A DNA stretch of 13,806 nucleotides, from positions 1 to 13,806 of the forward strand of contig UZAE01014517.1 of NCBI GenBank assembly GCA_900617975.1, in the 5' to 3' direction. The first letter of the stretch is position 1. The number at the start of each line of letters is the position of its first letter. The translations under genes were made by a program, and so were the position numbers. This stretch comes from Rodentolepis nana. Lineage: Eukaryota > Platyhelminthes > Cestoda > Cyclophyllidea > Hymenolepididae. Under the pieces are notes generated by a model that worked only from the letters and a program-made list of their open reading frames with translations, searched no databases and was not told where the DNA came from. Shown here in pieces: positions 1-10,309 of the stretch.

Positions 1-97
1 GAAGTCAGAAGTCAACTGCCAGTTAATAGACATTTTTGCCTTATGAGTATACATTGCCCCGGATGCACCACATGGAGGTAAGTCTACCACACACCCC
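1..97 (-). repeat. SINE-like element copy 1 (5' part only, cut by the window start)
   Basis: On the minus strand this is the 5' end of the dispersed element. It starts at GGGGTGTG (97-90), runs through the E-box-like palindrome region and reaches the GTTGACTTC motif, where the window ends. It matches 8490-8583 over nearly its whole length, with scattered substitutions. The 3' part and any target-site duplication lie outside the window. Confidence 0.88.
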
Positions 98-2114
98 ATA
101 TTTGAGAAAGTTTAATTGTAAGTCAACACAGCGTTGAAAAACTGGAGATAGGCCATTTATAAAATGAATAAACAATCAAGTATAAGTAATTTTAATGGCT
201 ATTTTTTGAACTCATCTTTTAAGTAATTGCGCAATGAGATTACCTGTTTGGCTTTAATCTTCGAAAACAAAATGAAATCAAATATATAAATAGTAAATTT
301 AAACATAAAATATAAGTATAAAATTTATTTAAAATTTCACTACATTAATTTAAGATCTTGAAAATTTGACTGTCAAAGTATAAATCATTAAGGGGTTTCA
401 AATTCACGGATATTACTTTGCTCAAATGTGACCTCATTTTCTTGCAATGTCTACATAATAATAATTGGCTAATGTAAATCTAAATAGTTACTACGTAACT
501 AAATAGACAAGCTATCAATTAATTTGCTGGGATGAGTTTAAATAATTACTTTAGTTAAGAATCCTATCTTAGAGCATTTTATTAAAAAATTACTAATGTC
601 TCTATCACATAGTAATTAAATTTTATTCTATTCCGGCTGTCCAGAAGGGAAGTTCAGCGATCAAACGAATCATCTAACTAGATCGCCTGTCCAATTTGGA
701 CATTTTAAATGTTTGATTTGGCGCTTAGGTACTCCAATACTATTAATTTAAATAAAAAATTTAGATAACAAGTGGAATTTGGACTAGAGGAGTTTTTGAA
801 AAATATTTATCGATCTTTATCAATTTAACGCTTATGTCTTATTGAAATCGATTTTAAAATTAAATGGATGCAGTATTCTCCGAATAACTTCAGCCGATAC
901 AAAGAAGGAAATATTGAATTGTCAATAATAGTAATAAAATATATCTAAATACGATTTATTACATTCTCTAATGTTCCTATCTGATAATAAAATTTATGCA
1001 GAAAAAACAGCTAGATCTAGTTTTATTTATTAATTCAAAATTAAAGACTCCTTGGCTTTTCTTCGAGCAAATAAGTCGTGATTTTTATTGATTTTTAATG
1101 CGCTGAGATTAACGCCAAACGAATTTCTCATTTGCAAGTTCTTTAGTGCTTACTTTATTTATGCATATCAGTTTTCGTAAATGGCGTAAAAATCCCGGAA
1201 ATGTCTACAAAATGGTGCATGATGTCAGTTAAATAATATTAAGCTCATTCATTTCACACGCACATGTTATTCACTGCGATACCTTTTTTGTAATAAAAGG
1301 AGTCTGAGTTGTGTCATTTTTATCAACTTTGGTTCACAAGATATTCTGGAAAGCCATTGAAATAAAGCCAAATTACAGACCAATTAGACATTACCCTGGC
1401 AGTAAATGAAACCTTAAATGTCAAATATTGCAAACAAACCAACTAAAAACCTTTTGTTGTCACTGTTGGCAGTCTATAAATAATAGATTGAGAGAAAAAA
1501 CAAAACTTGTGACTACTTTATGATTGAGAAGGGTGTTGTGGATACTACACAACACGGGCTCTAATTAAATCTTTGCGGTTTTCTCTGGCCAAATCCCCCC
1601 CCCAGTAATAGATTGCTCTCGAAATTAATTTATATGATGTGTAAAGCAATTCATGAATATGCAGTCAGATTGCTCATATAATTAATAATTGACTACTATC
1701 ATTGATATTCTACGTTGCATAAGCACTATTGCTGATTGGCTAGGAGGTTATTGGATGCACACAGCACATTCCAGAACATTATGTGATGAATAAGCTACTA
1801 AATGCTGAAGAAAAAGAGGAATCTACCTAAAAATTATACAAAAAAAGATTTTAAATATTAGAACTTGTCGTGTATGAATAATAATTATTCCTATGCTTAT
1901 TTTATAGCAATAAACCTTGATTTTAAATTTGCAAATAATAAGTGATTGTAATTTACTAGAATTCATCAAGTGAGAAGCTTATCAACAAATTACCCATCTT
2001 TCAAAATGTACAGAATCGATTTTTTGTTTTTAAATAAAATATTCCGAATATTGGCGAATAATTTCTGAGCATTTTGGTTACGTGATGGTTTCAGGTACCA
2101 ACGATATCGCTTTT
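98..2114. other. AT-rich sequence, no gene recognised
   Basis: Stops are dense in all six frames. The only compositional feature noted is a run of nine C at 1595-1603 (near TCTGGCC and CAGTAATAG), not obviously part of the SINE-like family. It could be intron or intergenic DNA. Confidence 0.6.
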
Positions 2115-2154
2115 ATTTTTGGAATTAAATACGTTAAACTATTTTAAACGGATT
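2115..2154 (+). repeat. Left flanking direct repeat (40 bp) of element copy 2
   Basis: Begins ATTTTTGGAATTAA and ends CGGATT directly against the element's 5' end. Its partner is 2492-2531. The two align without gaps over 40 bp with 6 mismatches by hand count. They are probably an aged target-site duplication, though far longer than usual. Confidence 0.7.
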
Positions 2155-2490
2155 GAGGTGTGCGATAGACTTACCTCCACGTGGTGCACCCTGGGCAACG
2201 TATTCTCATACGGCAAAAAGTCTATAAACCGGCATTCGACTTCTGACTTCAAACTACCATGACCCCACTGTATGTCTTTTTCCACAACTTCACAGTACTC
2301 ATCTCACCCTTTCTTTACCTTTGTGTCTGTCTGTCTATTCTACATCTGTGAATCACTCCTCTGTTCTCCCCCCCCCCAGTCTCGGATTTTTCTCACTTTG
2401 TTGTTCCTCCCTCTGCGAATCCCGAAGTCAGCTAAATGGCTAATGATAACTATTCAAAACGCCTGCCATTTGAAATAATAATAATAATTT
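2155..2490 (+). repeat. SINE-like element copy 2, full length
   Basis: It starts at GAGGTGTGCGATAGACTT and ends in the conserved 3' hairpin (AAATGGC at about 2434, GCCATTT at 2466) and an (ATA)n tail. The middle holds CACAGTACTCA, TTTGTGTCTGTCTGTC and a run of nine C. An open frame of 68 codons across it (2272-2478) is only a by-product of the T- and C-rich middle. It is not conserved between copies and is not a gene. An unusually long, imperfect direct repeat flanks the copy (2115-2154 and 2492-2531). Confidence 0.9.
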
Positions 2491-2491
2491 A

Positions 2492-2531
2492 ATTTTTGGA
2501 ATTAACTACCTTAAAATATTCCAAGCGGATT
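2492..2531 (+). repeat. Right flanking direct repeat (40 bp) of element copy 2
   Basis: Begins ATTTTTGGAATTAA immediately after the element's (ATA)n tail and ends CGGATT. It is the partner of 2115-2154, with 34 of 40 positions identical. Confidence 0.7.
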
Positions 2532-4293
2532 TGCAGGAGTGATCACATCACCTGGTCTAGTTAGCCGGTGTATGGGCCAAGAGTTACTACTATGATAAAT
2601 ACATGTCCTATCGCCTCGCATTTGGATCAAAATTAATCATGACAGTTTGCCGATCACACGACTATAGGTTCCACGATTTTCATAGATCTCATGACATTTG
2701 CGTTAACAACTTCTTCATCGGATAATCGATTATAAATTTTTGTTGAAAGGGGAAAAATTGAGTTCTTGGTTTTTTGATAGATGCCTTTTTCGTTCAAAGA
2801 TACCCATTACTAGAGATACTTGCGAGTCAAGAAATAGACACCAGATAAGCTCTTTAGAAATTATTTTTTTCAACTATCTTTACCTCCTTAGGTCGGTTAT
2901 CAAAATCTAATTTAGGGTCTCACAGACGTCGAAATTAGTCGAAATCTGGAATTATTCACAATTTAAAGAATGAATATTTGTTTATATAGGCTCATGGGGT
3001 TATAAAACCGTAAGTTAGTATAAATTATGATTAGCGGCGGAGTTGAAACTAACTCAGTTAGTGCCAACTTTTAAGCACAAACTTCATTATTACTCAATTT
3101 GCCTGAAAGTCGATTAATAGTCAAGAGCAAACTAGTTTTATCCTGAATTTAAAATCAGGAAACTTTTTGAAATAATTTCTTTTAAGCTAAATCAAATTCG
3201 ATTTATTGCAGAAAATATGGATCTCGGAATTTTCATCAAGTTTCTGCCTTTTTTGAAATCGATTGAGATTTGTGAAGCTATGGTAGTTAAAGAACTATAG
3301 TTAAAATCGGAATAACTAAAACTCAAAAATCTACTTTTCACGCCTTAAAAAATCAATTAATTAATTTAATTAATTTTCACCAAACGGAAAATATTTAGAG
3401 AATATTGCTATTTGGGCTTCCTTTGATGGTGTCTTCTGACTCATGCTGGCAAAGGTTTCCACTTTTCAATGATCATACTGACTTCAATCAGCTCAATTAT
3501 GTTACACTAATCATCTTCATTATTAACTTTACTTCCAACCAATCTCGTTTTCCAATCAGCAATAATCAAGAGTTAAGGACTTTTAACGATTCAAATTGAA
3601 TTCACTATTGTGTATTTCGAAAACAAGCGTCAACTTTGAGATGTGCTTGATGGAATAAATTATCAAGGTGATGAGTCACTATGGGCGATCTAGTTATATG
3701 TGATGACCTAATTTCGGGTCTGATCAGTTACAATCACCTAATTATTGGACAGAGTTAATCAAGTTGCTACTGCTGTTTGCTGATTCATCGGTTTGTAAAC
3801 AGAATCACCAAAAATTAGATGAAAAATTTGGTTTGTCCCCTGATTCAGAGCAGAAGGTATGGCAACACTTCTTTTAATTTCTGATTAAGAAAAAGGCTAT
3901 CTTAAATTAGATGGGTACTTGTTTAATTTAATTAATAATGTATGGAGGACTTTTTGAACTTCTGGGGAATCGGCGCGCACTGGGATTAAATTTTGGTCCT
4001 AAAATAAACTAGAGTGTACCTAATTCAGAAACATAGCACTAATAACGCGAGTATTACCTGAGATGTTCTGCCTTCTGAGATTAAATAGAATCCCTGATAG
4101 ACTCACCCGTATTAATTTAAAGTTTGACTAATTTGTAAGAAAATGAAAAAAAAATTAAATTTGCAAATATCTCTAAAAAAATCATCAATTACACATTAAT
4201 AGTCAATCTCGATGGGAATATCCTCAAGTATGGAATGGCTCTCGAAATTAGCTAAGCGATCTCAAAGATATGTCTTGGAATGTGTTTTTGTGG
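2532..4293. other. AT-rich sequence, no gene recognised
   Basis: It contains short TTAATTAA-type runs (around 3355-3375 and 3925-3940). A 64-codon frame at 3405-3599 starts at a non-ATG codon and has no recognisable content. Nothing else stands out. Confidence 0.6.
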
Positions 4294-4358
4294 CCTTGAC
4301 GTTCCTCCCCTCTGTGAAGTCCGAAGTCAACTAAAGGGTTATTAAAAAGTCCGCCCTT

Positions 4359-4360
<2 letters not shown>
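4294..4360 (+). repeat. SINE-like element copy 3, 5'-truncated 3' end
   Basis: Only the last 65-70 bp of the family are present: CCCTCTGTGAAGTCCGAAG, then a diverged hairpin region ending CCGCCCTTTGATATA. Everything 5' of the CTTTGATG-like segment is missing, which is the usual result of incomplete reverse transcription. The copy runs straight into a long AT microsatellite. No clear target-site duplication was found. Confidence 0.8.

Positions 4361-4422
<62 letters not shown>
4361..4422. repeat. (AT)31 microsatellite
   Basis: An uninterrupted 62-bp AT dinucleotide run directly at the 3' end of element copy 3, whose family tail begins TTGATATA. It probably grew from that tail. Its length in the assembly is uncertain, because such runs are hard to sequence. 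Confidence 0.97.
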
Positions 4423-4425
<3 letters not shown>

Positions 4426-4892
4426 CCCACCTATAGTGACATTTCCTAATCAATCGTAAATAGAATAATATTAACTGAAATTTAGAAGCAAATGGAACCC
4501 ATTAAAGCAAGTTTCCTGAAAATTCTTATCGGCAAACTTGATTTTAAATCATTGATATAGAATAATTTCACAGTAAACGTTGAAAATTTTGTATTTAAAG
4601 ATATACAAATAGTACTGATCAACGGTTTCACGAGGAAAACTCTTAGACCAATATTTGAAAACATAGTTATATTAATTATCGATATTTTAAATGTTGAATT
4701 GGATTCTGTAAAGCCACAAAGTGTATAGTTAATCACAACTTGAAATTTGAAATAATCGATTAGGGCTTAATAACTTCAGTAATATTTCACTAACACCATT
4801 AATTTAGTTAAGGCATCAATGCTATGCAATCATTTTACCTTGTCATTGTCAACATAGTACAGTGACATATTTAGTTTTCTGGAAAAGAAATT
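4423..4892. other. AT-rich sequence, no gene recognised
   Basis: An 84-codon minus-strand frame (4482-4736) has the Ile/Phe/Asn/Ser-rich composition of translated AT-rich DNA and shows no motif. Confidence 0.6.
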
Positions 4893-4959
4893 TTGCCCAA
4901 GTTATTAATACCTTCTGTTTTCTTCTTTCAAATATGCTTAGAAATTGAGTCCTTTTCAT

Positions 4960-5165
4960 TTGCTTTTCGTGCAAAATTTACTGCGGACGGGTACAAATTT
5001 GGGTGGCTGATTTCGTTTGATGATGTCAGTGGGGAGACAGTCCCGCAACCCCGCCCCCCCCNCCCCCCCCCCCCCCCCACCCTCGATTGGTCGTAGTGTC
5101 TAAATAAGCCAAGAACCTTTTCAGACACACCCATGGGACTCTCCGTATTTGCCGATGACGTGGGA
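4960..5165. other. CpG-enriched patch with poly-C tract and CRE-like site
   Basis: CpG is more frequent here than in the flanks. The patch holds CGATTGGTCG (inverted CCAAT) near 5084-5093 and TGACGTGG (CRE-like) at 5156-5163. Open frames on both strands cross it (4893-5096 plus, 4928-5173 minus), but their middle parts are translations of the poly-C run and neither shows a known domain. Confidence 0.4.
5054..5078. repeat. Poly-C tract with one ambiguous base
   Basis: A run of C interrupted only by n at 5062, just after CCCCG. It is a homopolymer whose true length is uncertain. Confidence 0.95.
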
Positions 5166-5234
5166 TTTGGCATAAATCAGATAGGAGATTTAAATTCAGT
5201 TATGCGTGAGAGTTACAATATGGAAAATCATTGA

Positions 5235-6098
5235 TCCATTTAAAGTTAGCGTTTAAATACTATGTAATCACCTTTTACTTTTTAAACGTGTGCAAACATA
5301 TTACAGAAGAGGGTAGGATTTCTGGAAATAAAAAAATATTTTAGGTCCAATAAAGATCATTATTCAGAATTGCTTTTAGATTTCTTCTTTATAGCGTGAA
5401 TAACATCTAAGGCGGCTATTAATAGAGCTCAAATTACTTATTTTTGCCAGAATTTGCCATTCATTTAAATGTATAAGTTAAGGTAGTAATGCGTTTATCT
5501 TGGTGTCTAGAGTGCAGAGACGTGGCGTGTTGTTTCAGTAAGAACCTCCAACTGTCCAAAGATGAAAGTTGTCATGCCAATTTTAGCAGATTTTTTTCCC
5601 GATCATTAACCTCATTTTACTTCATGACCTAATATTAATTCCTGGATCACATTAACATTTTTTTCAGTTTAATACACAATTCCGAACGGTTTTTCAAACA
5701 ATTATTGCTATTTATTTTTATTGAAAGTACTAGTTAGTATATATCATAAGAAGGGACAAAAACTGTATTTTGAATAACTGTTCTATATTTTGTGCTTACA
5801 CATTATAACAAATGATTTTTTGAAGAAAAGGTACAATTTTAAAAATGCAATACAATGATACCTTTTCATAAAAAGGCAGGATAAATTGTTTGTGAAAGAA
5901 TACGAGAAAGATATTGTGAAAAGAGACAAAGAAATATAGCTTATGTGATATTTACCAAAAAGTTATTTTGTAATATGAAAATCACCACGAAAAATTAATG
6001 CAAAATAAAGTTAAATCAAACTTAGAAAAATGTAAATTAAATTGAGAGTAATCATAATTCAGATTTTAATTAATTATAAACAAGTTCAATTATCCAAA
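5235..6098. other. AT-rich sequence, no gene recognised
   Basis: Between the poly-C patch and the CpG-rich island. Rich in A and T runs, with no open frame of note and no copy of the dispersed element. Confidence 0.6.
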
Positions 6099-6540
6099 CG
6101 ACGATGATCAGGCTTCAATCGTGTCAGGCACTTTATAGACTGTCACTATGGCAGAGCAAGGCTACAATTTCAGTGACAATTCCAAAAGTGCCAATCAAAA
6201 TATTGAGCCACACTTCCGCACAACCAAAATCCTCCCGCTACATCTTTGAGTTCTCAAACGAAGTCCCGGACAGTTGTAAACGGGATGCATATCTACTGGA
6301 TTTGAATACAGTATGTTGTGGACGAGCCAACCCACTTTTCAGCCAATCGATTCACATCACGTGCACTTCTCTATTTACTGCGCTCTCTAGTAACGGTATT
6401 CAGCACACGGCCTGGGCGAAAGCCCTTACTTCCACCTCTGAAAAGCGAATTGCTATCAGGGTGACCTTCAACACGCGCGTAGTAATTGGCCGAATGAGAA
6501 TAGGCATTAGCCAATCAGTTGTCGCTGTATAAGTGAACGT
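6099..6540. promoter_or_regulatory. CpG-rich island with CCAAT, E-box and nuclear-receptor-like motifs
   Basis: Motifs seen: CCAATCA at 6191 and 6511, CCAATCG at 6343, inverted ATTGGC at 6485, the palindromic E-box CACGTG at 6358-6363 and TGACCTTCA (extended AGGTCA half-site) at 6462-6470. The composition shifts sharply at both edges to AT-rich DNA. This is compatible with a promoter, an enhancer or a coding exon. Function is not shown by the sequence. Confidence 0.35.
6104..6532 (+). CDS. Candidate hypothetical protein or exon, 142 codons, in a CpG-rich island
   Basis: An uninterrupted ATG-to-TAA frame of 142 codons, the longest in the window. The ATG has A at -3 (ACGATGA). The predicted N-terminus (MIRLQSCQALYRLSLWQSKA) is basic and could form an amphipathic helix, like a mitochondrial presequence, but that is inference. 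I recognise no domain. Base use differs from the surroundings: 22 CpG in about 440 bp, roughly three times the density of the first kilobase. A TATAAA lies only about 24 bp before the ATG, too close for an ordinary promoter. The minus strand of the same stretch has a 45-codon Cys-containing frame but nothing longer. It could equally be a CpG-rich promoter in which the open frame is incidental. Confidence 0.3.
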   Translation: MIRLQSCQALYRLSLWQSKATISVTIPKVPIKILSHTSAQPKSSRYIFEFSNEVPDSCKRDAYLLDLNTVCCGRANPLFSQSIHITCTSLFTALSSNGIQHTAWAKALTSTSEKRIAIRVTFNTRVVIGRMRIGISQSVVAV

Positions 6541-8250
6541 CTAATGGTAGGTCTATTTGTAAGTTTGTCATGTTTATGGTTGACAAATTCATTGGTTTTA
6601 GTAATGGGTTTAGGAAAGGACAGGAAAATTAGAGTCACTCTTAACGGAAAGGAAGCATTAGCAATGCTTATCACTTAAAATGTATTCGCTTATTTTATAA
6701 ATATAAATTTGTCTCTTATGGCTAATGTGTAAATAGATTATCAAAATATAATTAAAAATGTGTTTCCTACAAGTTTCATTCTTTTTCAGTTATTATAATT
6801 TTACCTTTATAAATAAAAAAGTAATGAATTTCAGTGCTATGTAATTTTACGTACCTTTTGAGAATTGAAAATGTTACCTTTATGAAATTATGGTATTAGA
6901 AGTCGAAATTATTGGCGAAAAAACTACAACACTAGACATTATTATGGTCCATAATGAGTCAGAGGTAATTCTAAAACTTTTCTATTCTGGGTAGTCTATT
7001 ATATTAAGATCTGTGAGGTCGGAACTGCTGTAGCTATACAAAATACTTGACGGACAATTTAGAATTTTTCCAGATATGTATTCATAAAAAATTTGAGTGG
7101 GGTAATAAAAAAGGGGAGAAATTGGTATATCGGTAACGACATTCTTACTTAAAATTTTGCAAACTTTTAGATTAAGCACACATTAAAATACAAAAATTAG
7201 CAATAACTAAAGCAAATTTTTTTATATCTGGTAGATATGTTGTGGGACACTTCATCAATGACCAATAGAAATCATGCTACAGAACACTACTCAGAAATAT
7301 TTAGCTATTGATGTTCACGCGAATTATGCTAGATTTTTCTGATAACTAATCGCTTTGCCAACATTACACTTCGCTATCAATATACGTACTGAATAACCGT
7401 GCTCCGTGCTACACATCTGTTTCCCTTATAGCTGGGCTATGGCTTAGCTGGTACTGGGAGTCTAGCTAGATGTTGGAGAATCTGCCATAGAGATTTCTGA
7501 GTCGGTCAGGCTTTACTAGCGTAGCAATCCGCTACAATGTCAACGAAAGAAATAGATTATAATTAAGATATGCACAGATAGAAACAAAAAGATAGCATAA
7601 CAAGAAGGTTCAATGCAATTTCATTAGTCTTAATTGGACAAAGCGGGAGAGAAAAGTAGAGTGAGGAATAAAAGGAGATTAGCAAAGAGAAAGACCTAAA
7701 ATTTTTGCTTGATTTGGTCCTTGAATTTGCCTTCTGGAATATGAATTTAGTGAGAAGCCCACTGCTATACGGTTGAAAGTTCAAAATTCGAAAATGTGTC
7801 CTCCCAATCATTAGTTCTTTCGAAGGCCACAAGACACTGCGAGAACTTATTTGGTCTGAATCAGTTTGCATGATCTTCGAGAAGCAGATAAGACGGAGGA
7901 GAGTGCTTGAAATCACAAGTACCTACTCCACGAAACAACCTTGATCGTGTACTACTAGGCTAGCATAAATATTAACAGCTTGATTTTTAATCATATTCGT
8001 TACCATAGTTTCCGTGTCAGCTCTACCGAAAGCGATTTGGCCAAATTCTCTTATACATCATGATCTGTATATTGTAAAACGATTTTGACTTCTTAGGCGT
8101 TGAAAGCAAAATGAAATAAAACAAAAAGTAAAGGTGCTAGTCAAAATGCACGGGATATCATTGGCACATAATCACCTCAATCAGAGGAACTAATCATATT
8201 AATAAAAAGCACTCAATGTTGAACGATCTACTTGCTAATGCAAATTTAAA
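6541..8250. other. AT-rich sequence with two weak open frames
   Basis: An AATAAA near 6811-6820 could serve a plus-strand transcript from the CpG-rich island, but the hexamer is common in AT-rich DNA. A 117-codon minus-strand frame (7563-7916) starts at GTG and has no recognisable domain. A 65-codon minus frame (6982-7179) looks like chance. I support no gene here. Confidence 0.5.
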
Positions 8251-8583
8251 TATTTATTTATTTTTATTTCAAATGGCAGGCGTTTTGGTAGTTATCATTA
8301 GCCCTTTAGTTGACTTCAGGCTTCACAGAGGGGAGGAGGAACATCAAAGTGTGAAAAAGTCGAGAGGGGGATAGAAGAATGAATTATAGATGTAAAAGCG
8401 ACAGACACACACAAAGGCAGAGAAAAAGGAGAGGTGAGTACTGTGGTAATGGTCGAATATGGCATAAAGTGGGGTCATGGTAGCTTGAAGTCAGAAATCA
8501 ACTGCCGATTTATAGACTATTTTGCCTTATGAGTATGCATTGCCCAGGGTGCACCACGTGGAGGTAAGTCTATTGCACACCCC
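8251..8583 (-). repeat. SINE-like element copy 4, full length
   Basis: On the minus strand it runs from GGGGTGTGCAATAGACTT (from 8583) to GCCATTTGAAAT and a (TAAA)n-type tail near 8251. It has the standard head, the CACAGTACTCACC block, a shortened C-rich run and the 3' hairpin. The hairpin stem is AAAGGGC/GCCATTT, with one mismatch. No convincing target-site duplication; TTTAAATAT on the tail side and TTCAAATAT on the head side are a weak candidate. Confidence 0.9.
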
Positions 8584-9660
8584 AGTTCAAATATCAAACG
8601 CAGTGAAAATATCCGTGACTTTGAATTCACTCTAGGCATCATTTAGCTTCTCCACTCCTTATCATTTAACAATCGAAATATCTAGTGATACTTTATTGAC
8701 TATACAATATGAAGATATGAGTGCACTTCTTCCGCACTTTATTTGTATTGGCGCAGTTATTACCCCTTCGAGATTGGAAAATGCCATTTACTAAAAGGCT
8801 AATTATGGTAAGCTCAAATTCTTCGTTTTATGATAAGTTAATAATAAATTGAATAATTCGACGTGTGCATATTTATGTTTCTGCCGGCAAATTCAATGGC
8901 AATTGAAGTACTTTGCAAATCAACGTCAATTAATTAACCGAATACAAAATTCCATCTTAAACTAATTGACAAGCTAAACGCTTGAATTTTCCCTAAAATA
9001 TAAACAGAGTTATCTCCTAAATTACTTTACAAGATATAAAATTTAATTAAATAGTTAATTTTGACATTTATTGTGAGAGGAAGTTCCAACAGCAGAAATG
9101 GCTTGCAAGAAAGTCGAGAAAAATCTTTCCACAGAGGATTTATTCATCTTTTACTTAACTTAGAATAATTTAAAGAGCCCAAATTTTATTTACCCTTTTT
9201 TTTATCAACTTTTAAATCAAAGTGGGAAAATTTTCCAACAGTCAAAAATTGAAAAAGATTAATTTAAATGCTGTAAATAAAATCATGAATTCTAAAATGT
9301 GCACCATTCATTTAGCAAAAAAATCTTTTTTTCTTTTGTACCAATGAATCAACTCTATTTGGGAAATCTCAAAGTACTTTTTTGACAGTGTACTTATCTG
9401 TTGCTCTGGAATAAAAAAAATCACACCCCATCAGGAAAAGTTGTAAATGTGCTGCAAATACCGAATTTAGTACAAATTCAATGGATAAAGAAAATACACT
9501 ATTTTCGAAGTAATTTTTCTCAAAATGACCGGCATTAGCGTTCCCACACGGCCACAGACCCTGTGGGATCACAAATCTAATAAAAATTGTTTGCTTCACC
9601 CAGAAATGCGACAAGGAACGAATCCTTGTGTCACCAGACATATGGCCTAGTAAATGACTG
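8584..9660. other. AT-rich sequence, no gene recognised
   Basis: A minus-strand frame (9369-9641) of 90 codons and a short plus-strand frame around 9530-9655 with Cys residues overlap in a slightly more GC-rich stretch. Neither shows a known motif. Confidence 0.5.
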
Positions 9661-9819
9661 CCAATGTTTCCAAAGTTTAATTAACATGGTCTGCAAGAGT
9701 TCAAGTTAAATCAAATCCTCCTTCAAACAAAATTTCCACAAAGGAATCACACATAGAGCTTAGAGAACATACATCTGAAAAGAACGACAACTTAGTGAAA
9801 TTTTATCAGTATGACTCTA

Positions 9820-10014
9820 ATCATGGCACGCCCTTGATTCCTCTGGAAGTTGTGCTTTTACTTTACTTTGATCAGAAATATCTTCGCCTTTGTCCGACCA
9901 TTTAGCGAGCCTTTGCCGAAAGAAACTGACATATACGTGGTCTGTTTGCGTTTCGTATTGGCTGTGATCTTCATTAGAAACAATTTTGTAGTGAAATGGG
10001 AATCTTTCAACAAC
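9820..10014 (-). CDS. Candidate exon, 65-codon open frame without ATG
   Basis: On the minus strand the frame opens right after TAG (10015-10017), which could be an AG acceptor (tatcttttgtcgccgtag). It stays open for 65 codons to TAG at 9817. The product is hydrophilic and charged (for example FFRQRLAKWSDKGEDISDQS at residues 31-50), as in a soluble or cytoplasmic segment. A possible donor AAA|gtaaag would end the exon at 9867. It does not match the Cys-rich linker or helices of GPR158 relatives, so I do not join it to the receptor. The plus strand of the same stretch also has a frame of 91 codons (9850-10125, starting at TTG), so strand and coding status are both uncertain. Confidence 0.18.
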
Positions 10015-10295
10015 CTACGGCGACAAAAGATAAACTACGCTGCCAGAGTGATCTACCCCCTCTACATTGTCCCTTTCCAATCACAATGGCTTCTTAGTCA
10101 CAGTTATTTGCTTCACATTACTTAGGAATCTCTGCGTTTGGATGACCGGAGGGAATCATTAGGACAACAGTTATCCCCTTTTACTAAACAGGTGGATTTC
10201 AATCTTCCATTTTCTTTGTTATCATGATTATTAATAAGCTAGGATTTAAAATTCTAAACGAAGTCCAGTGTTCGTGAACACCTTTGATGAAATGT

Positions 10296-10309
10296 AATTT
10301 TGTGAAATT
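10296..10309 (+). repeat. Left target-site duplication of copy 5
   Basis: AATTTTGTGAAATT sits directly before the element's first G. It is identical to 10628-10641. Confidence 0.9.

Noticed and set aside
2272..2478. Open frame of 68 codons, and similar frames at 10284-10550 and 10313-10507
   Set aside because: They lie wholly or mostly inside copies of the SINE-like element, in its T- and C-rich middle, and the frames are not kept between copies.
7440..7490. tRNA-like or polymerase III promoter: TGGCTTAGCTGG matches an A box
   Set aside because: No B box at the right distance (GTTGGAGAATC is a poor match) and the D, anticodon and acceptor stems do not form.
7563..7916. 117-codon minus-strand open frame
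   Set aside because: Starts at GTG, has no recognisable domain and a hydrophobic, Ser/Phe-rich second half; a frame of this length is not rare enough across six frames of 13.8 kb.
395..8625. 18-bp near-identical inverted match: AATATCCGTGA-TTTGAA at about 8606 and, reversed, near 400
   Set aside because: It does not extend beyond 18 bp, and by rough estimate one such match is expected by chance in a window of this size.
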